DNA of 49,901 nucleotides from the NCBI RefSeq assembly GCF_003719335.1, contig NZ_RIAS01000025.1:1-49901 (forward strand), written 5' to 3'. Each line of letters starts with the position of its first letter. Positions within the stretch are counted from its first letter, which is position 1. The DNA is from Paenibacillus amylolyticus (GTDB taxonomy: Bacteria; Bacillota; Bacilli; Paenibacillales; Paenibacillaceae). The notes beneath the pieces were generated by a model. It had not been told where the DNA came from and did no database searches. It saw only the letters and a list, made by a program, of their open reading frames with translations. The position numbers were made by a program, and so were the translations under genes. This document shows, one piece after another, positions 13,664-22,229 of this stretch.

Positions 13664-14077
13664 ATGATTGAAAAAGAAGAAATCATGGAGAGGTTATTAA
13701 TAGTCGTGCCCTCCTATAAGGATAGATACGATCGGTACATCCAAGAGAACTATGAACTTGGAGAAGAGAGATTGATCTATGTCGATATAAGTGACTTCGT
13801 CAAACATGTTATTGAGTGTTATCAACGTAAAAAGACGGATGAATTCGATGCACTATTCGAAGTCATTGAAGAGCTTCATACGAATGGAGAGTCATTTGTT
13901 AAAGAATTTGCTACAGTCGGTATTCTTGAATCATTTCAGAACCAATTACCGGATGAGAATATTGAGTATATTGAATTTGAAAAATGTTTAAAACCAGAAT
14001 CAAAACGATGGTGGAATCATGTAATTGATTTTTGGAATGGAAAGACTCCATACATTGGAGGACCGATGAAGGAATAA
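13664..14077 (+). CDS. Conserved unknown protein, possibly DUF7674
   Basis: 137 residues, acidic, helical. Features are VIECYQRKKTDEFDALFEVI, ELHTNGESFVKEFATVGI and PESKRWWNHVIDFWNG, which from memory resemble the DUF7674 family (unchecked). The open frame begins at 13544 within the previous gene, but GAAGGTGA 13650-13657 supports ATG 13664. Function unknown. Confidence 0.7.
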   Translation: MIEKEEIMERLLIVVPSYKDRYDRYIQENYELGEERLIYVDISDFVKHVIECYQRKKTDEFDALFEVIEELHTNGESFVKEFATVGILESFQNQLPDENIEYIEFEKCLKPESKRWWNHVIDFWNGKTPYIGGPMKE

Positions 14078-14152
14078 TCATAATTTTCTGGATATTGGTG
14101 ATTTAGAAACAACCCTTGAATCATTCAAAAGCCCGAAAAGGAGATGAATCGT

Positions 14153-14647
14153 ATGAAAGTCACGCTTCGCTTTGTCTTACCTAGTGATGCTGAATTTGTA
14201 CAGCAATATGCTAGTTACCCTGAAATTTCAGAGACAAGCAACGTTCCCTATCCTTATCCAGACGGAGCAGGAGAATCATGGGCAAAGATGGTGATGGCTA
14301 AGCGCGAACAAGGAATATCTTATGTATTTACAATTTTATTTGAGGATCAATTCGCGGGTGTCATGTCTTTAAATGCTGTGGATCTAACTGAGAAAACCGC
14401 AGAGTTGGATTACTGGATTGCAGTTCCTTTTTGGAACCGAGGCATAGGTACAGTCGCAGCTCAAAAGGCTATTGACTTTGCGTTTCATGAATTGGATCTT
14501 CAAATTCTTAGAAGTGCATGTTTGGTGAGCAATAAAGGATCGTTAAAGGTCCTTGAGAAGAACGGATTTAAAAAAGTAAATGACTTTGTTTTTGAAGACG
14601 GCAAGTTTAAAGATAAAACAGGATGTAGACTTGAATTACATAGGTGA
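14153..14647 (+). CDS. GNAT acetyltransferase (RimJ/RimL type)
   Basis: 164 residues. TLRFVLPSDAEFVQQYA at the N-terminus, motif A at about 95-110 (FWNRGIGTVAAQKAI) and the C-terminal NKGSLKVLEKNGFKKV are hallmarks of the Acetyltransf_3 group, which acetylates N-terminal or small-molecule amines. AAAAGGAG at 14136-14143 is 9 bases from ATG 14153; ATG 14144 touches the SD and is less likely. Confidence 0.85.
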   Translation: MKVTLRFVLPSDAEFVQQYASYPEISETSNVPYPYPDGAGESWAKMVMAKREQGISYVFTILFEDQFAGVMSLNAVDLTEKTAELDYWIAVPFWNRGIGTVAAQKAIDFAFHELDLQILRSACLVSNKGSLKVLEKNGFKKVNDFVFEDGKFKDKTGCRLELHR

Positions 14648-14698
14648 CAACCTTTAGGTTGCAAACCCCGATGAAAACTTTATGGAGCCTGTGATTGA

Positions 14699-14797
14699 TT
14701 AAATGGAGTGAGCGGGAGAGATCTTCATCCTCTACTGCAGGCAATTCTTGATTACGATCGAAAAGAGATCGATAAGGTATTTAAGAATATTTCATAG
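14699..14797 (+). pseudogene. Possible 3' remnant of a lost gene
   Basis: A short open stretch ends in SGRDLHPLLQAILDYDRKEI, with no start and a stop just upstream. The sequence looks protein-like but I cannot name the family. It fills the 185-base gap between the GNAT and the DJ-1 gene. Confidence 0.3.
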
Positions 14798-14832
14798 AAG
14801 TGAATCACTTGATATTGGAGAGGAATGATTCT

Positions 14833-15414
14833 ATGAGGATGGCATTCATTTTATTCAATGGAGTAACATTTCTTGATTTTGTTGGTTTCTATGACGTTAT
14901 CTATCGATTGAACTTATTTGACCAAACCAAAGGAACGACATGGGACATCTGTGGATTGACCGAGGAAGTGACAGATGAACTTGGGATGAGCGTAAAGGTG
15001 AATGTCATAAAACCTGATTTATCTCAATATGATCTTGTTTTTGTTCCAGGAGGGATGGGGACTAGAAAACTAAAAGAAGATATTGAATTTGTGGATTGGA
15101 TTCGAACTGCCGAATCGGTAAGTTACAAAATCTCGGTTTGTACGGGTTCACTTTTGTTAGGGGCTGCCGGTTTCTTGGAGGACAAGATCGCAACAACCCA
15201 TCCTAATGTATATGACTTACTTGAGCCTTACTGCAAAGAAGTAATGAAAACGAGAATCGTTAAAGATGGAAACGTGATAACTGCCGGAGGCGTAGCGACA
15301 TCGATTGATTTGGGACTATATTTGATTGAATTGTTTGCAGGCCAAGAAGAGGCAGATGTAGTAAAGAAGCAAATTGATTATCCCTACACTGCAGTAGGAA
15401 TCATTGAGGTGTAG
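14833..15414 (+). CDS. DJ-1/PfpI family protein
   Basis: 193 residues. The N-terminal strand AFILFNGVTFLDFVG, the glutamine-amidotransferase-like FVPGGMGTRKL and the nucleophile elbow SVCTGSLLLGAAG with its cysteine identify the family. This subgroup is closest to isonitrile hydratase (InhA) and the sensor domain of AraC-type regulators. Reaction unknown. GGAGAGGA (14817-14824) supports ATG 14833; an earlier in-frame GTG at 14800 has no SD. Confidence 0.82.
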   Translation: MRMAFILFNGVTFLDFVGFYDVIYRLNLFDQTKGTTWDICGLTEEVTDELGMSVKVNVIKPDLSQYDLVFVPGGMGTRKLKEDIEFVDWIRTAESVSYKISVCTGSLLLGAAGFLEDKIATTHPNVYDLLEPYCKEVMKTRIVKDGNVITAGGVATSIDLGLYLIELFAGQEEADVVKKQIDYPYTAVGIIEV

Positions 15415-15448
15415 TTTTTTGCAGAGGACAAATCAAAGGGTGAAGGAA

Positions 15449-15772
15449 ATGAATAAGAAAACGTATCTTGTTAAGGTTGCTTATTTAATGGATCTAAGTG
15501 ATGAAGAATACCAAGAAATTGGCGACAATTTGATTCCAGAACTTGAGAATGAAATGACAGTCAGGCAACATCTAAAATTAAAATGGGAGAGTAGTTCTAC
15601 GATCCTACTGGATTCAGAAACAATGAACTGCGGAAGGTGCTTCAAATGTAACTCGTGGGTAACCGACAGAGAAAAACCGGATTCTATAGATGAATTAAAC
15701 AACGGAGCGGTTGTCGATGATCAACTACTCTGTGATGAGTGTTTGCCGGAGAATCATAGGTGGGCATTCTAG
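15449..15772 (+). CDS. Unknown protein with a four-cysteine zinc ribbon-like segment
   Basis: 107 residues. MNCGRCFKCN (two CxxC cysteines) and LLCDECLPEN (CxxC) near the C-terminus could bind zinc. The first half is a mixed alpha/beta segment. No family recognised. GTGAAGGA lies 5 bases from ATG 15449; the open frame upstream to 15404 overlaps the DJ-1 gene. Confidence 0.68.
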   Translation: MNKKTYLVKVAYLMDLSDEEYQEIGDNLIPELENEMTVRQHLKLKWESSSTILLDSETMNCGRCFKCNSWVTDREKPDSIDELNNGAVVDDQLLCDECLPENHRWAF

Positions 15773-15840
15773 AATCCGAGGGTTTGTATGTATTCCAGAA
15801 GAAGAAAATAGATCAACATATTATCATTGAGGTGAGAGAT

Positions 15841-16176
15841 TTGAAGTATTTTTATGGGGTGTTAGCCATTTTGGGAGTAGCATTGCCTTACATGACGTTT
15901 ATTCCGTGAATTGGTGAAAACGGATTCAATCTAACGATGTTATTCAATGAAGCAAGACAGAATCGAATTAGCGAGTTTGCATGGTTGGATGTACTGATCT
16001 CCGCAGTTGTATTGATTGAATTTATCATATATGAAGGAAAACGAATTGGCATAAAGCATATGTGGATACCGATCATAGGAACATTAACCGTGGGTGTTTC
16101 ATTTGGGCTGCCATTATTTTTGTTTTTGCGTGAAATTCGAATGGATAAAATGAAGACCTATGCACATAAGCTCTAA
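15841..16176 (+). pseudogene. DUF2834-like membrane protein interrupted by one TGA codon
   Basis: Start TTG 15841 with GAGGTGAGA at 15829-15837. The frame reads LKYFYGVLAILGVALPYMTF, IP, stop (TGA 15907-15909), then IGENGFNLTMLFNEARQNRI and two hydrophobic segments to the TAA at 16174-16176. The full 112-codon frame has the three-helix layout of DUF2834 proteins. The TGA stands where a tryptophan (TGG) is likely. Either a recent nonsense mutation or a sequencing error; otherwise intact. Confidence 0.75.
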
Positions 16177-16216
16177 TCCAAATCAGTTACTTATTTACTT
16201 GGGGAGTTGTTCTTAG

Positions 16217-16678
16217 ATGGTTATCGTTACGACAGAGATTCTAATAGATGCTCCAATAGAGTTATGTTTTGATATGGCTAGAGATATCGATGTTCATACA
16301 CAAACCGTCTGGAAACATACGAAAGAGAAGGCTGTCGCAGGTATTACTTCGGGAAAAATAAATCATGAAGATACAGTAACTTTTGAGGCCAGACATTTTT
16401 TGATTAGGCAAAGGTTATCGTCAAGAATCTCAGCATACCAAGCCCCTTATTATTTCGTAGATGAAATGCTTAAAGGTGCGTTTAAAAGCTTGCGCCATGA
16501 GCATATTTTTGAAGAACATAACGGAAAGACACTCATGAAAGATCGGCTTACTATGGTTGCTCCGTTTGGGATTATAGGCTGGGTGACTGAAAGACTTATA
16601 TTAAAGTCCTATATGAAGCGTTTCCTCATGCATCGAAATCAACAATTAAAATTATTAATAGAGATGAAGATTGAATAG
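16217..16678 (+). CDS. SRPBCC/START-fold protein
   Basis: 153 residues. Begins with the strand TTEILIDAPIELCFDMARDI (typical 'IxAPIExVFD' opening), and ends in the long C-terminal helix (LKSYMKRFLMHRNQQLKLLI). MVAPFGIIGWVTERLIL is typical of the SulA-like/ligand-binding SRPBCC subgroup. Ligand unknown; cytoplasmic. GGGGAG at 16200-16205 precedes the ATG. Confidence 0.8.
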   Translation: MVIVTTEILIDAPIELCFDMARDIDVHTQTVWKHTKEKAVAGITSGKINHEDTVTFEARHFLIRQRLSSRISAYQAPYYFVDEMLKGAFKSLRHEHIFEEHNGKTLMKDRLTMVAPFGIIGWVTERLILKSYMKRFLMHRNQQLKLLIEMKIE

Positions 16679-16818
16679 AAGAAGGTTATATACATCTTTT
16701 TGGAATAGTAGTATATTTCATTTGTGGTTAGCAAACCATATGAGAAAACAAGATGAATCATGCCCCAATTTAGTTCAGAGTTTGCGGAGATATCCCTCAT
16801 AAACAAGGAGAAGTGAAG

Positions 16819-17394
16819 ATGAGAAAACTCGTTTTATTTCTGCACGCATCGCTTGATGGTTTTGTAGAAGGACCAAATGGTGAAATGGACATTGGCTGGG
16901 TTTCTTACGATGCGGATTTGGAGAAACACGCGAAAGAAGTTCTGAGCACTGCTGACACGGTCATTTGGGGACGTGGGACTTATCAGATGATGCACGGTTA
17001 CTGGCCATCTGTACGTTCAGACGCATCAGCTTCTCAGCATGAACGGGAGCATGCCGAGTGGATTGAGAAGACAGCCAAAATCGTTTTTTCGACAACGCTG
17101 GATGATGTAGAGTGGAACAATTCCCGATTGGTAAAAGAAAATATTGAGGACGAGATCAAAAACCTCAAACAACAGCCAGGTCAGGACATGGTTATACTCG
17201 GTAGCCCTCGGTTGGCACATTATCTTATGCAACTTGATTTAATAGATGAGTATAAAATTACGGTGTCTCCTGTGCTGATCGGAAGTGGGTTACCGTTATT
17301 CCGAGGTCTTAACCAAAAGATCAATCTTCAACTTATTGATAATAAAACCTTTGATTCCGGGGCGTTAGGTCTCGTTTATCGGGCGATAAAATGA
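16819..17394 (+). CDS. Dihydrofolate reductase-like (RibD C-terminal) protein
   Basis: 191 residues. Motifs: LHASLDGFVEGPNGEMDI, ADTVIWGRGTYQMM, DMVILGSPRLAHYLMQLDLI and VSPVLIGSGLPLF, all diagnostic of the RibD_C/DHFR-like fold (YyaP, YwjB relatives) that binds NADPH. The real substrate is unknown for most members. AAGGAGA at 16804-16810 supports ATG 16819; the GTG at 16813 is too close. Confidence 0.85.
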   Translation: MRKLVLFLHASLDGFVEGPNGEMDIGWVSYDADLEKHAKEVLSTADTVIWGRGTYQMMHGYWPSVRSDASASQHEREHAEWIEKTAKIVFSTTLDDVEWNNSRLVKENIEDEIKNLKQQPGQDMVILGSPRLAHYLMQLDLIDEYKITVSPVLIGSGLPLFRGLNQKINLQLIDNKTFDSGALGLVYRAIK

Positions 17395-17440
17395 AGGGAT
17401 TTCTTAAAGTCAAATAAAGGGAGAGAATCCCATCACACAC

Positions 17441-17480
17441 GACCCAGTCTAAGATAAAATGATCTAAGGCTGGGTCATTT
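17441..17480 (+). terminator. Terminator-like hairpin
   Basis: GACCCAG (17441-17447) pairs with CTGGGTC (17470-17476), extended by AGAT/ATCT, then ATTTCTAT. It follows the RibD-like gene. Confidence 0.6.
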
Positions 17481-17570
17481 CTATAGGGTTAGATGATTAA
17501 TATCAATTAATTGAACGCGAAATGGTTGATTAGCATTAAAGTTAAACGACTTAAACTGGAGGTTTTAAAA

Positions 17571-18161
17571 ATGAAGATTGAAGATATCTACAATGATTTA
17601 CCTGTACTTGAGACCTCAAGAACGATACTTAGAAAAATTGAAAAGAATGATGTACAGGATATCTATTCTTATTGTAGCGATCCGGAAGTTTCCAAATATA
17701 CAACATGGCATCCGCATATGAAAATAGAGGATACAGAGAATTTTGTTGATTTTATCATAGATAAATATAACAAAAGCCAAATAAGTCCATGGGGGATACA
17801 AGATAAAAAGACAGATAAGATCATCGGAACATGCGACTTTGTAGGTTGGGATATTAATCACCATAAAGCAGAGATCGGATACGCGTTGTCAAGAGATTAT
17901 TGGGGACAAGGTTATATGACGGAGTGTGTGAAGAAAATAATCGAATTTGGTTTTGAACATATGGACTTAGTTCGAATTGAAGCTAGATGTATATCAGCGA
18001 ATACGGGTTCTTCAAGAGTCATGGAGAAATCAGGAATGGAATTTGAAGGGGTTTTTAGAAAACATGTATTCATTAAAGGGAAGTTCGAAGACCTCAAAAT
18101 GTATTCCATTATAAATGAGAAGTCAGCGAAAAGAGTGGAAGATAACATTGCCATCCGATAA
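17571..18161 (+). CDS. GNAT acetyltransferase (RimJ/RimL type)
   Basis: 196 residues. N-terminal LETSRTILRKIEKNDVQDIY, motif A RDYWGQGYMTECVKKII at about 105-121, and ANTGSSRVMEKSGMEFEGVF near the end define the ribosomal-protein-type N-acetyltransferase group. TGGAGGT at 17556-17562 gives ATG 17571 (the open frame extends to 17511). An attC-like half box overlaps its stop codon, so this is probably a former cassette gene. Confidence 0.85.
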   Translation: MKIEDIYNDLPVLETSRTILRKIEKNDVQDIYSYCSDPEVSKYTTWHPHMKIEDTENFVDFIIDKYNKSQISPWGIQDKKTDKIIGTCDFVGWDINHHKAEIGYALSRDYWGQGYMTECVKKIIEFGFEHMDLVRIEARCISANTGSSRVMEKSGMEFEGVFRKHVFIKGKFEDLKMYSIINEKSAKRVEDNIAIR

Positions 18162-18172
18162 CATAATTATTA
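18152..18172 (+). repeat. attC half-site remnant (R'' only)
   Basis: CATCCGATAACATAAT at about 18152-18167 is identical over 16 bases to the left edge of S5 (3191-3206). The following TTATTAAAC replaces the L'' box, and no right half is found in the next 200 bases. The GNAT gene ends inside it. Confidence 0.6.
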
Positions 18173-18264
18173 AACAAGGTTCGAAAGCATTTTACTCATC
18201 AAGACCAAGCTTGGGAATTGACTTAGACACGAATATTGTGAGGGTTACATCATGAAGGATGTAG

Positions 18265-18357
18265 ACAGAAAAAGAAGGATGGGTCTATCGAGAAGAGAGG
18301 CAGGTTATTGAAATCTTCCATGATGGAATAGTAAGAGTGATAAAAAAGAAAGAATGA
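18265..18357 (+). pseudogene. C-terminal remnant of an unknown gene
   Basis: One frame reads TEKEGWVYREERQVIEIFHD then GIVRVIKKKE and a stop, with a stop just upstream and no start codon. The composition is protein-like but the family is unknown. It occupies the gap between the GNAT and the next gene. Confidence 0.4.
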
Positions 18358-18368
18358 GGGTAGTAAGA

Positions 18369-18797
18369 ATGAGGATCATAAGAGATAAAGAAGAACTCGA
18401 AGGCACTTGTTATATTGAAGTTTTACCAGGAAAGTATCTTGAAACGTGTTGGAATGAACACTCTATTTTTTTGGATGAAGAAGTTTTTGGTTATTTAGAA
18501 AAAGCCATATATGATATATATCCTAAATATGATCATTATGCATTTACTGAAATACATCGAGATACCTGGATGTTAATTCTTGAACAATTAAATGAGCTTG
18601 TTATTCTACTTGATGAGAAGGTAACAATGGATGAACTCAAAGAACATGTATATTTCTTATTCGGCAGCTCTGAAGATGAGTTTCAACAAGACTTTGATCA
18701 TAACGTTCAGAAGCTTAGAGAATTAATTATAGAGTTTGAAACATGGATTAAAGAACAATTGAAAACTCAAGAATATATTTCAGTTCTGGGGATTTAA
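18369..18797 (+). CDS. Unknown soluble protein
   Basis: 142 residues, acidic. YIEVLPGKYLETCWNEHSIF at the N-terminus, then a long helical region (about 60-142) with QLNELVILLDEKVTMDELKE. No family recognised; the layout resembles many small immunity or antitoxin-like proteins, without proof. GAGGGTAG (18356-18363) supports ATG 18369 rather than ATG 18354. Confidence 0.65.
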   Translation: MRIIRDKEELEGTCYIEVLPGKYLETCWNEHSIFLDEEVFGYLEKAIYDIYPKYDHYAFTEIHRDTWMLILEQLNELVILLDEKVTMDELKEHVYFLFGSSEDEFQQDFDHNVQKLRELIIEFETWIKEQLKTQEYISVLGI

Positions 18798-18821
18798 CCA
18801 AGGATGTTTGGAGGGGGAATT

Positions 18822-19672
18822 TTGCGAGTAAGTACATTTCTCGAAGAAAAAGATTTTAGATTGAAAGATATGGAATACTTGTCTCCAGCAATCAAAGCGC
18901 CGGTGGTCGATCATCACATTAATGTCCCACAATTCGGATTGTACGAAGGTCATGATCCAAGCGTTGCATCAATTGACGTTCAATTTCTTGTTGGAATATT
19001 TCAATTTGATAGTTTTCCATTCAAGGGAAGCTACGAATCTTCTCGACAAGGAGAAAATGAGATTTAAGCATTTCATGATCAATGATGAACTATATTATAG
19101 GTCGACGCTTACTCAGTATAAAGAAAAGTTAGGTCATGCAACTGTAACGAAATTAGGTGGGAGGCAGGAAATTGCTCCAAAATATGATCCATATGATAAA
19201 AGAAAAAAACATAGAGGACATCAATGTGTCAGGGTTTATCTACTTAGAAGAAAATGGGATGTATGAATTCACTCCAATGCTTACATTTGTATATGTCAAA
19301 TTCGGAGAAGAATACTTGGAGTTTGCTTCCATAGAACAATATTCGAGACTAAGAATTACGATTGTGCCCTCGATCAGACATGATTTTGAATTGGTTGAAG
19401 ATTTATATCCAGCGGTGTCTTCAATCAGTGATGTGGTACTCACTAATCCTACATCGCTGACGAATATGGTTTCGAGTATTAAAATTTTTAGTATGGAAGA
19501 AAAAGAAAATGAAATTATATGTGATAGCATTTTGATTAAGCTGAAGAATGAACAAGTACTGTTTTTTGATCCAACTTTTCTCTCTGGCATTAATATAGGT
19601 GGAATAGAGCAGTATGAATTTTGGCGGATTCATAATGAAGAGGAAAAACAAGAGGTATATATCGAGATTTAA
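18822..19672 (+). pseudogene. Unknown conserved gene broken by two frameshifts
   Basis: Three frames join into one coherent protein of about 280 residues. Part 1 starts at TTG 18822 after GGAGGGGG and runs to about 19064 (VDHHINVPQFGLYEGHDPSV, PFKGSYESS). Part 2 (about 19065-19195) reads KHFMINDELYYRSTLTQYKE then KLGHATVTKLGGRQEIAPK. Part 3 (about 19198-19672) reads EKNIEDINVSGFIYLEENGM, VYVKFGEEYLEF, FFDPTFLSGINIGGIEQYEF. Removing one T near 19064 restores the first join. The separate ORFs have no ribosome sites of their own. Family unknown. Confidence 0.65.
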
Positions 19673-19696
19673 CAATACGATTGGGAAGGAGGGAGA

Positions 19697-19882
19697 ATCG
19701 CCGACATCGGTCAGATCGGATTAGAATGGTTACCTATCGCAAAAATCAAACATTCATTAATACAGAAAGAGATCTTAAACATAGAACATATCATTTTCCC
19801 AGGACAACGCATGACTTTTTACAGGAGTATTTGTTAGAAGAGATTCAAGAAGTCTACTTATGCAGGGATTTTAGCAGAGGAG
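19697..19882 (+). pseudogene. Possible remnant of an unknown gene
   Basis: A frame reads IADIGQIGLEWLPIAKIKHS and later IIFPGQRMTFYRSIC, a TAG, then STYAGILAEEVI, with no start codon. It looks like a decayed coding stretch, but weakly. The other frames here show no protein-like pattern. Confidence 0.3.
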
Positions 19883-19888
19883 GTCATC

Positions 19889-20398
19889 ATGACATTATCG
19901 AGTACTGATTATTTAAGCAAGTTATCTTTTGACATGGAAACAACGACAAAAAAGGTATATAAAAATATAACAAAAGTAAAAGGAAAAATGGTTACTGTTG
20001 TTGATACCCAAATTTCTTTGTTTATAGACGGTCATAAACTGGATGAACATGAGATCTTTTTAGAAGATGTTTACTTCAACTCGTTACTTTATCCAGGGAG
20101 ATATCCCATGTTCACTTGTACTTGTAGAATCTTTGGATGTGGAGGATACCATGTAGAGGTTGTACATACTCAAGATACGCTGATGTGGAGAATGGAACAA
20201 TCCCCTTTTATGGATAAAACAATCAGAGGTTCGAATGAGTTTGTTTTTTCATGGAGTAATATAATTGAATTTTCAGGAGAATGGATCGAGAGATTAGAAA
20301 ATCTCCAAAATCTAATGTTATCCCATGAATTAAAATTTCAATGTGATCTTGAAAAGTATAAAAGTATTGTTGAAGAAGTTAAAACGATGAGATGCTGA
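19889..20398 (+). CDS. Unknown protein with a conserved CxC/GCGGY segment
   Basis: 169 residues. The first part is a strand-rich domain (TVVDTQISLFIDGHKLDEHE). The segment PMFTCTCRIFGCGGYHVEVV at about 73-92 has three cysteines close together and may bind metal; the rest (SNEFVFSWSNIIEFSGEWIE) is typical of a Bacillales protein family I cannot name. GAGGAGGTCATC precedes ATG 19889. Confidence 0.68.
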   Translation: MTLSSTDYLSKLSFDMETTTKKVYKNITKVKGKMVTVVDTQISLFIDGHKLDEHEIFLEDVYFNSLLYPGRYPMFTCTCRIFGCGGYHVEVVHTQDTLMWRMEQSPFMDKTIRGSNEFVFSWSNIIEFSGEWIERLENLQNLMLSHELKFQCDLEKYKSIVEEVKTMRC

Positions 20399-20569
20399 GT
20401 GAGTCTAGGGAATGAGAGAAGAGCAGCCAAAATGGGAATTAATCATGTTATTTTGGAATTGCATGGAAAGAAAGAACTACAAGCAAAGTAATCCCTCCAA
20501 CAGGAGAATTTGGGAGAATACAATATAAACACAAAAAAGAAAGTTATGATGGGAGAGAGAGTGAATTAA

Positions 20570-21043
20570 ATGGATACACTTGAAGTCATTGAGCAAACGA
20601 GTGAATATGTCGATGTTAAGCATCCTGTAATTGTTATCAATGGCAATCCACTCGATATCTATCTCGATCAGTACTATCCTGATCACCATTTCCTAGGTTT
20701 AGTACCGACAGTGACTGAATGGATTAGTTTTAAAGAAGAACTAGATTTATTACTGACTCGGTATTATTCTGAACAAGAGAATGCGATTTTGCCTATTTTG
20801 ATGTGCCCAGATGATACTAATCTGATGTGCACTGTAATTGTGGCTGAAGTTACAAAGAATGATAAAGAAGTGATTTGGAGCAAAATCGGGATGGATATGA
20901 GCGAGCTAGGCATACCTTTTAATTATGAACTTATAGGCACCACTGTAAATTGGCTGGATCTCATACCTGAATTACGATTTGATAAAAAGATTTATTTTGA
21001 AGCTCTCAAAGAAATTTATAAACCGAAGGATGAGCTTCGATAA
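20570..21043 (+). CDS. Unknown soluble protein
   Basis: 157 residues. Mixed alpha/beta: strand PVIVINGNPLDIYL, loop YYPDHHFLGLVPTVTEW, central ILPILMCPDDTNLMCTVIVA and EVIWSKIGMDMSE, C-terminal VNWLDLIPELRFDKKIYFEA. No family recognised. GGGAGAGAGAG lies upstream of ATG 20570. The preceding 170 bases show no gene beyond a 19-codon stretch. Confidence 0.65.
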   Translation: MDTLEVIEQTSEYVDVKHPVIVINGNPLDIYLDQYYPDHHFLGLVPTVTEWISFKEELDLLLTRYYSEQENAILPILMCPDDTNLMCTVIVAEVTKNDKEVIWSKIGMDMSELGIPFNYELIGTTVNWLDLIPELRFDKKIYFEALKEIYKPKDELR

Positions 21044-21092
21044 TTGGGGGAGAAGTACCAAAGTGAAATGAAATAAAGAGGAGTCATCCAGG

Positions 21093-21467
21093 ATGATCAT
21101 AGAAACTGAAATGACAATTGAAACATTAAAAGATCTCGTAGGTGCAGGAACAAAGCATTTTAAAAAAGTCGAAGTAACAGAATATGGAGGTATTCATTAT
21201 TTTAATTTTGACGAAGTGATTTTTGAAGAATGTATACTGTCCTTGGACTTTACTGGCTCATCTTTTAGACATGCAAAGTTTATTCATTCGAACATTAAAG
21301 CTTCAATGTTTGATGAAGCTAATTTATCTCATTCAGAGTTTATTGATAATAGTATTGATGCTTGTACGTTTAAGAATGCCCAAATTGATGGAATTGTTCT
21401 TCTTAATAATACTCAATACTCAAGTGAAAATACAATTGAAGATTTAAAAGAAATGGTAGGCAAATAA
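21093..21467 (+). CDS. Pentapeptide-repeat protein
   Basis: 124 residues. Between about 40 and 105 the five-residue rhythm is plain: FDEVI FEECI LSLDF TGSSF, then SNIKA SMFDE ANLSH SEFID NSIDA CTFKN. Such repeats form a square beta-helix; some members mimic DNA and protect gyrase (Qnr type), but this one is short (about 13 repeats) and its role is unknown. GAGGAG at 21079-21084 serves ATG 21093. Confidence 0.75.
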   Translation: MIIETEMTIETLKDLVGAGTKHFKKVEVTEYGGIHYFNFDEVIFEECILSLDFTGSSFRHAKFIHSNIKASMFDEANLSHSEFIDNSIDACTFKNAQIDGIVLLNNTQYSSENTIEDLKEMVGK

Positions 21468-21619
21468 GAAATTATGTGATAGTAAAACCCAAGTATCTGT
21501 CTACAAAGAAAGCTAACAAAGTTATCTGAAACAACGAACGACTTTTGGACGTCTATATAAGAACCAATAAATCGTAAATTGTCACAGACAAGAGTATGCA
21601 TAACGGGTCAGGGGAAGGA

Positions 21620-21820
21620 ATGAATCAAATCATAGCCAACATCTTAACGAATATAGAGTTTTATCTAAAAGCATTATTCGGATACGATGATATTGTTAAT
21701 TACCATTTTAGATTTGTAACTACATTTCTGGGGATACTTATCTGGTTGTTCATAGGTTACCTGTTAGATGTAATGATGCGATCAAAACATAAATCGAAGT
21801 TGAATCAATCCAAAGGATGA
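21620..21820 (+). CDS. Small single-pass membrane protein
   Basis: 66 residues. A hydrophobic helix at about 32-53 (FVTTFLGILIWLFIGYLLDV) and a basic tail (RSKHKSKLNQSKG). AGGGGAAGGA directly upstream favours ATG 21620 over the earlier in-frame ATG 21596. No family recognised. Confidence 0.6.
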   Translation: MNQIIANILTNIEFYLKALFGYDDIVNYHFRFVTTFLGILIWLFIGYLLDVMMRSKHKSKLNQSKG

Positions 21821-21870
21821 GTACTAGACAAAGCGTACATAGCAGACTACATACAAAGGAGTTATACATA

Positions 21871-22229
21871 ATGGTAAATCATATGACCAAATTGGGATTT
21901 CGTGTGCATTCCCCAGAAGATTTTGAAAATATCGCCGAGTATGCAATTTCAACTGGAACCAGAGTCTGCTTGAAGACTGAAGAACTACTCACAAGGATTA
22001 TCAACGAATGGGACCCGCTTGCACTTCTGGCTGGTGGGGCACCAAGTAATGAATATGATATTGAGGTAAAAGTGATAAGCAAACAAGTAAACCTAGCTAC
22101 CTAGCTACGAACGAAACTCAAATAGCTCAAATCATTTATACAACATTCAGAGACAAGACGGGGATAGAATTAAATCTATTGAGCTGCTTGAAGTGTGCGT
22201 TTCAAATGGTCCAGGAGATAAAGGGTTAA
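21871..22229 (+). pseudogene. DUF1871-like gene broken by an 8-bp tandem duplication
   Basis: ATG 21871 after AAGGAG. The frame reads LLTRIINEWDPLALLAGGAP and YDIEVKVISKQVNLAT, then hits TAG at 22102. CTAGCTAC occurs twice in tandem (22093-22100 and 22101-22108). With one copy removed the frame continues NETQIAQIIYTTFRDKTGIE, LNLLSCLKCAFQMV to the TAA at 22227-22229, giving a normal DUF1871-type C-terminus. The family has unknown function. Confidence 0.78.

Noticed and set aside
17484..17500. GTTAGATGA as a cassette start for the GNAT at 17571
   Set aside because: Only loosely complementary to the half-site at 18152, and no inner box lies upstream.
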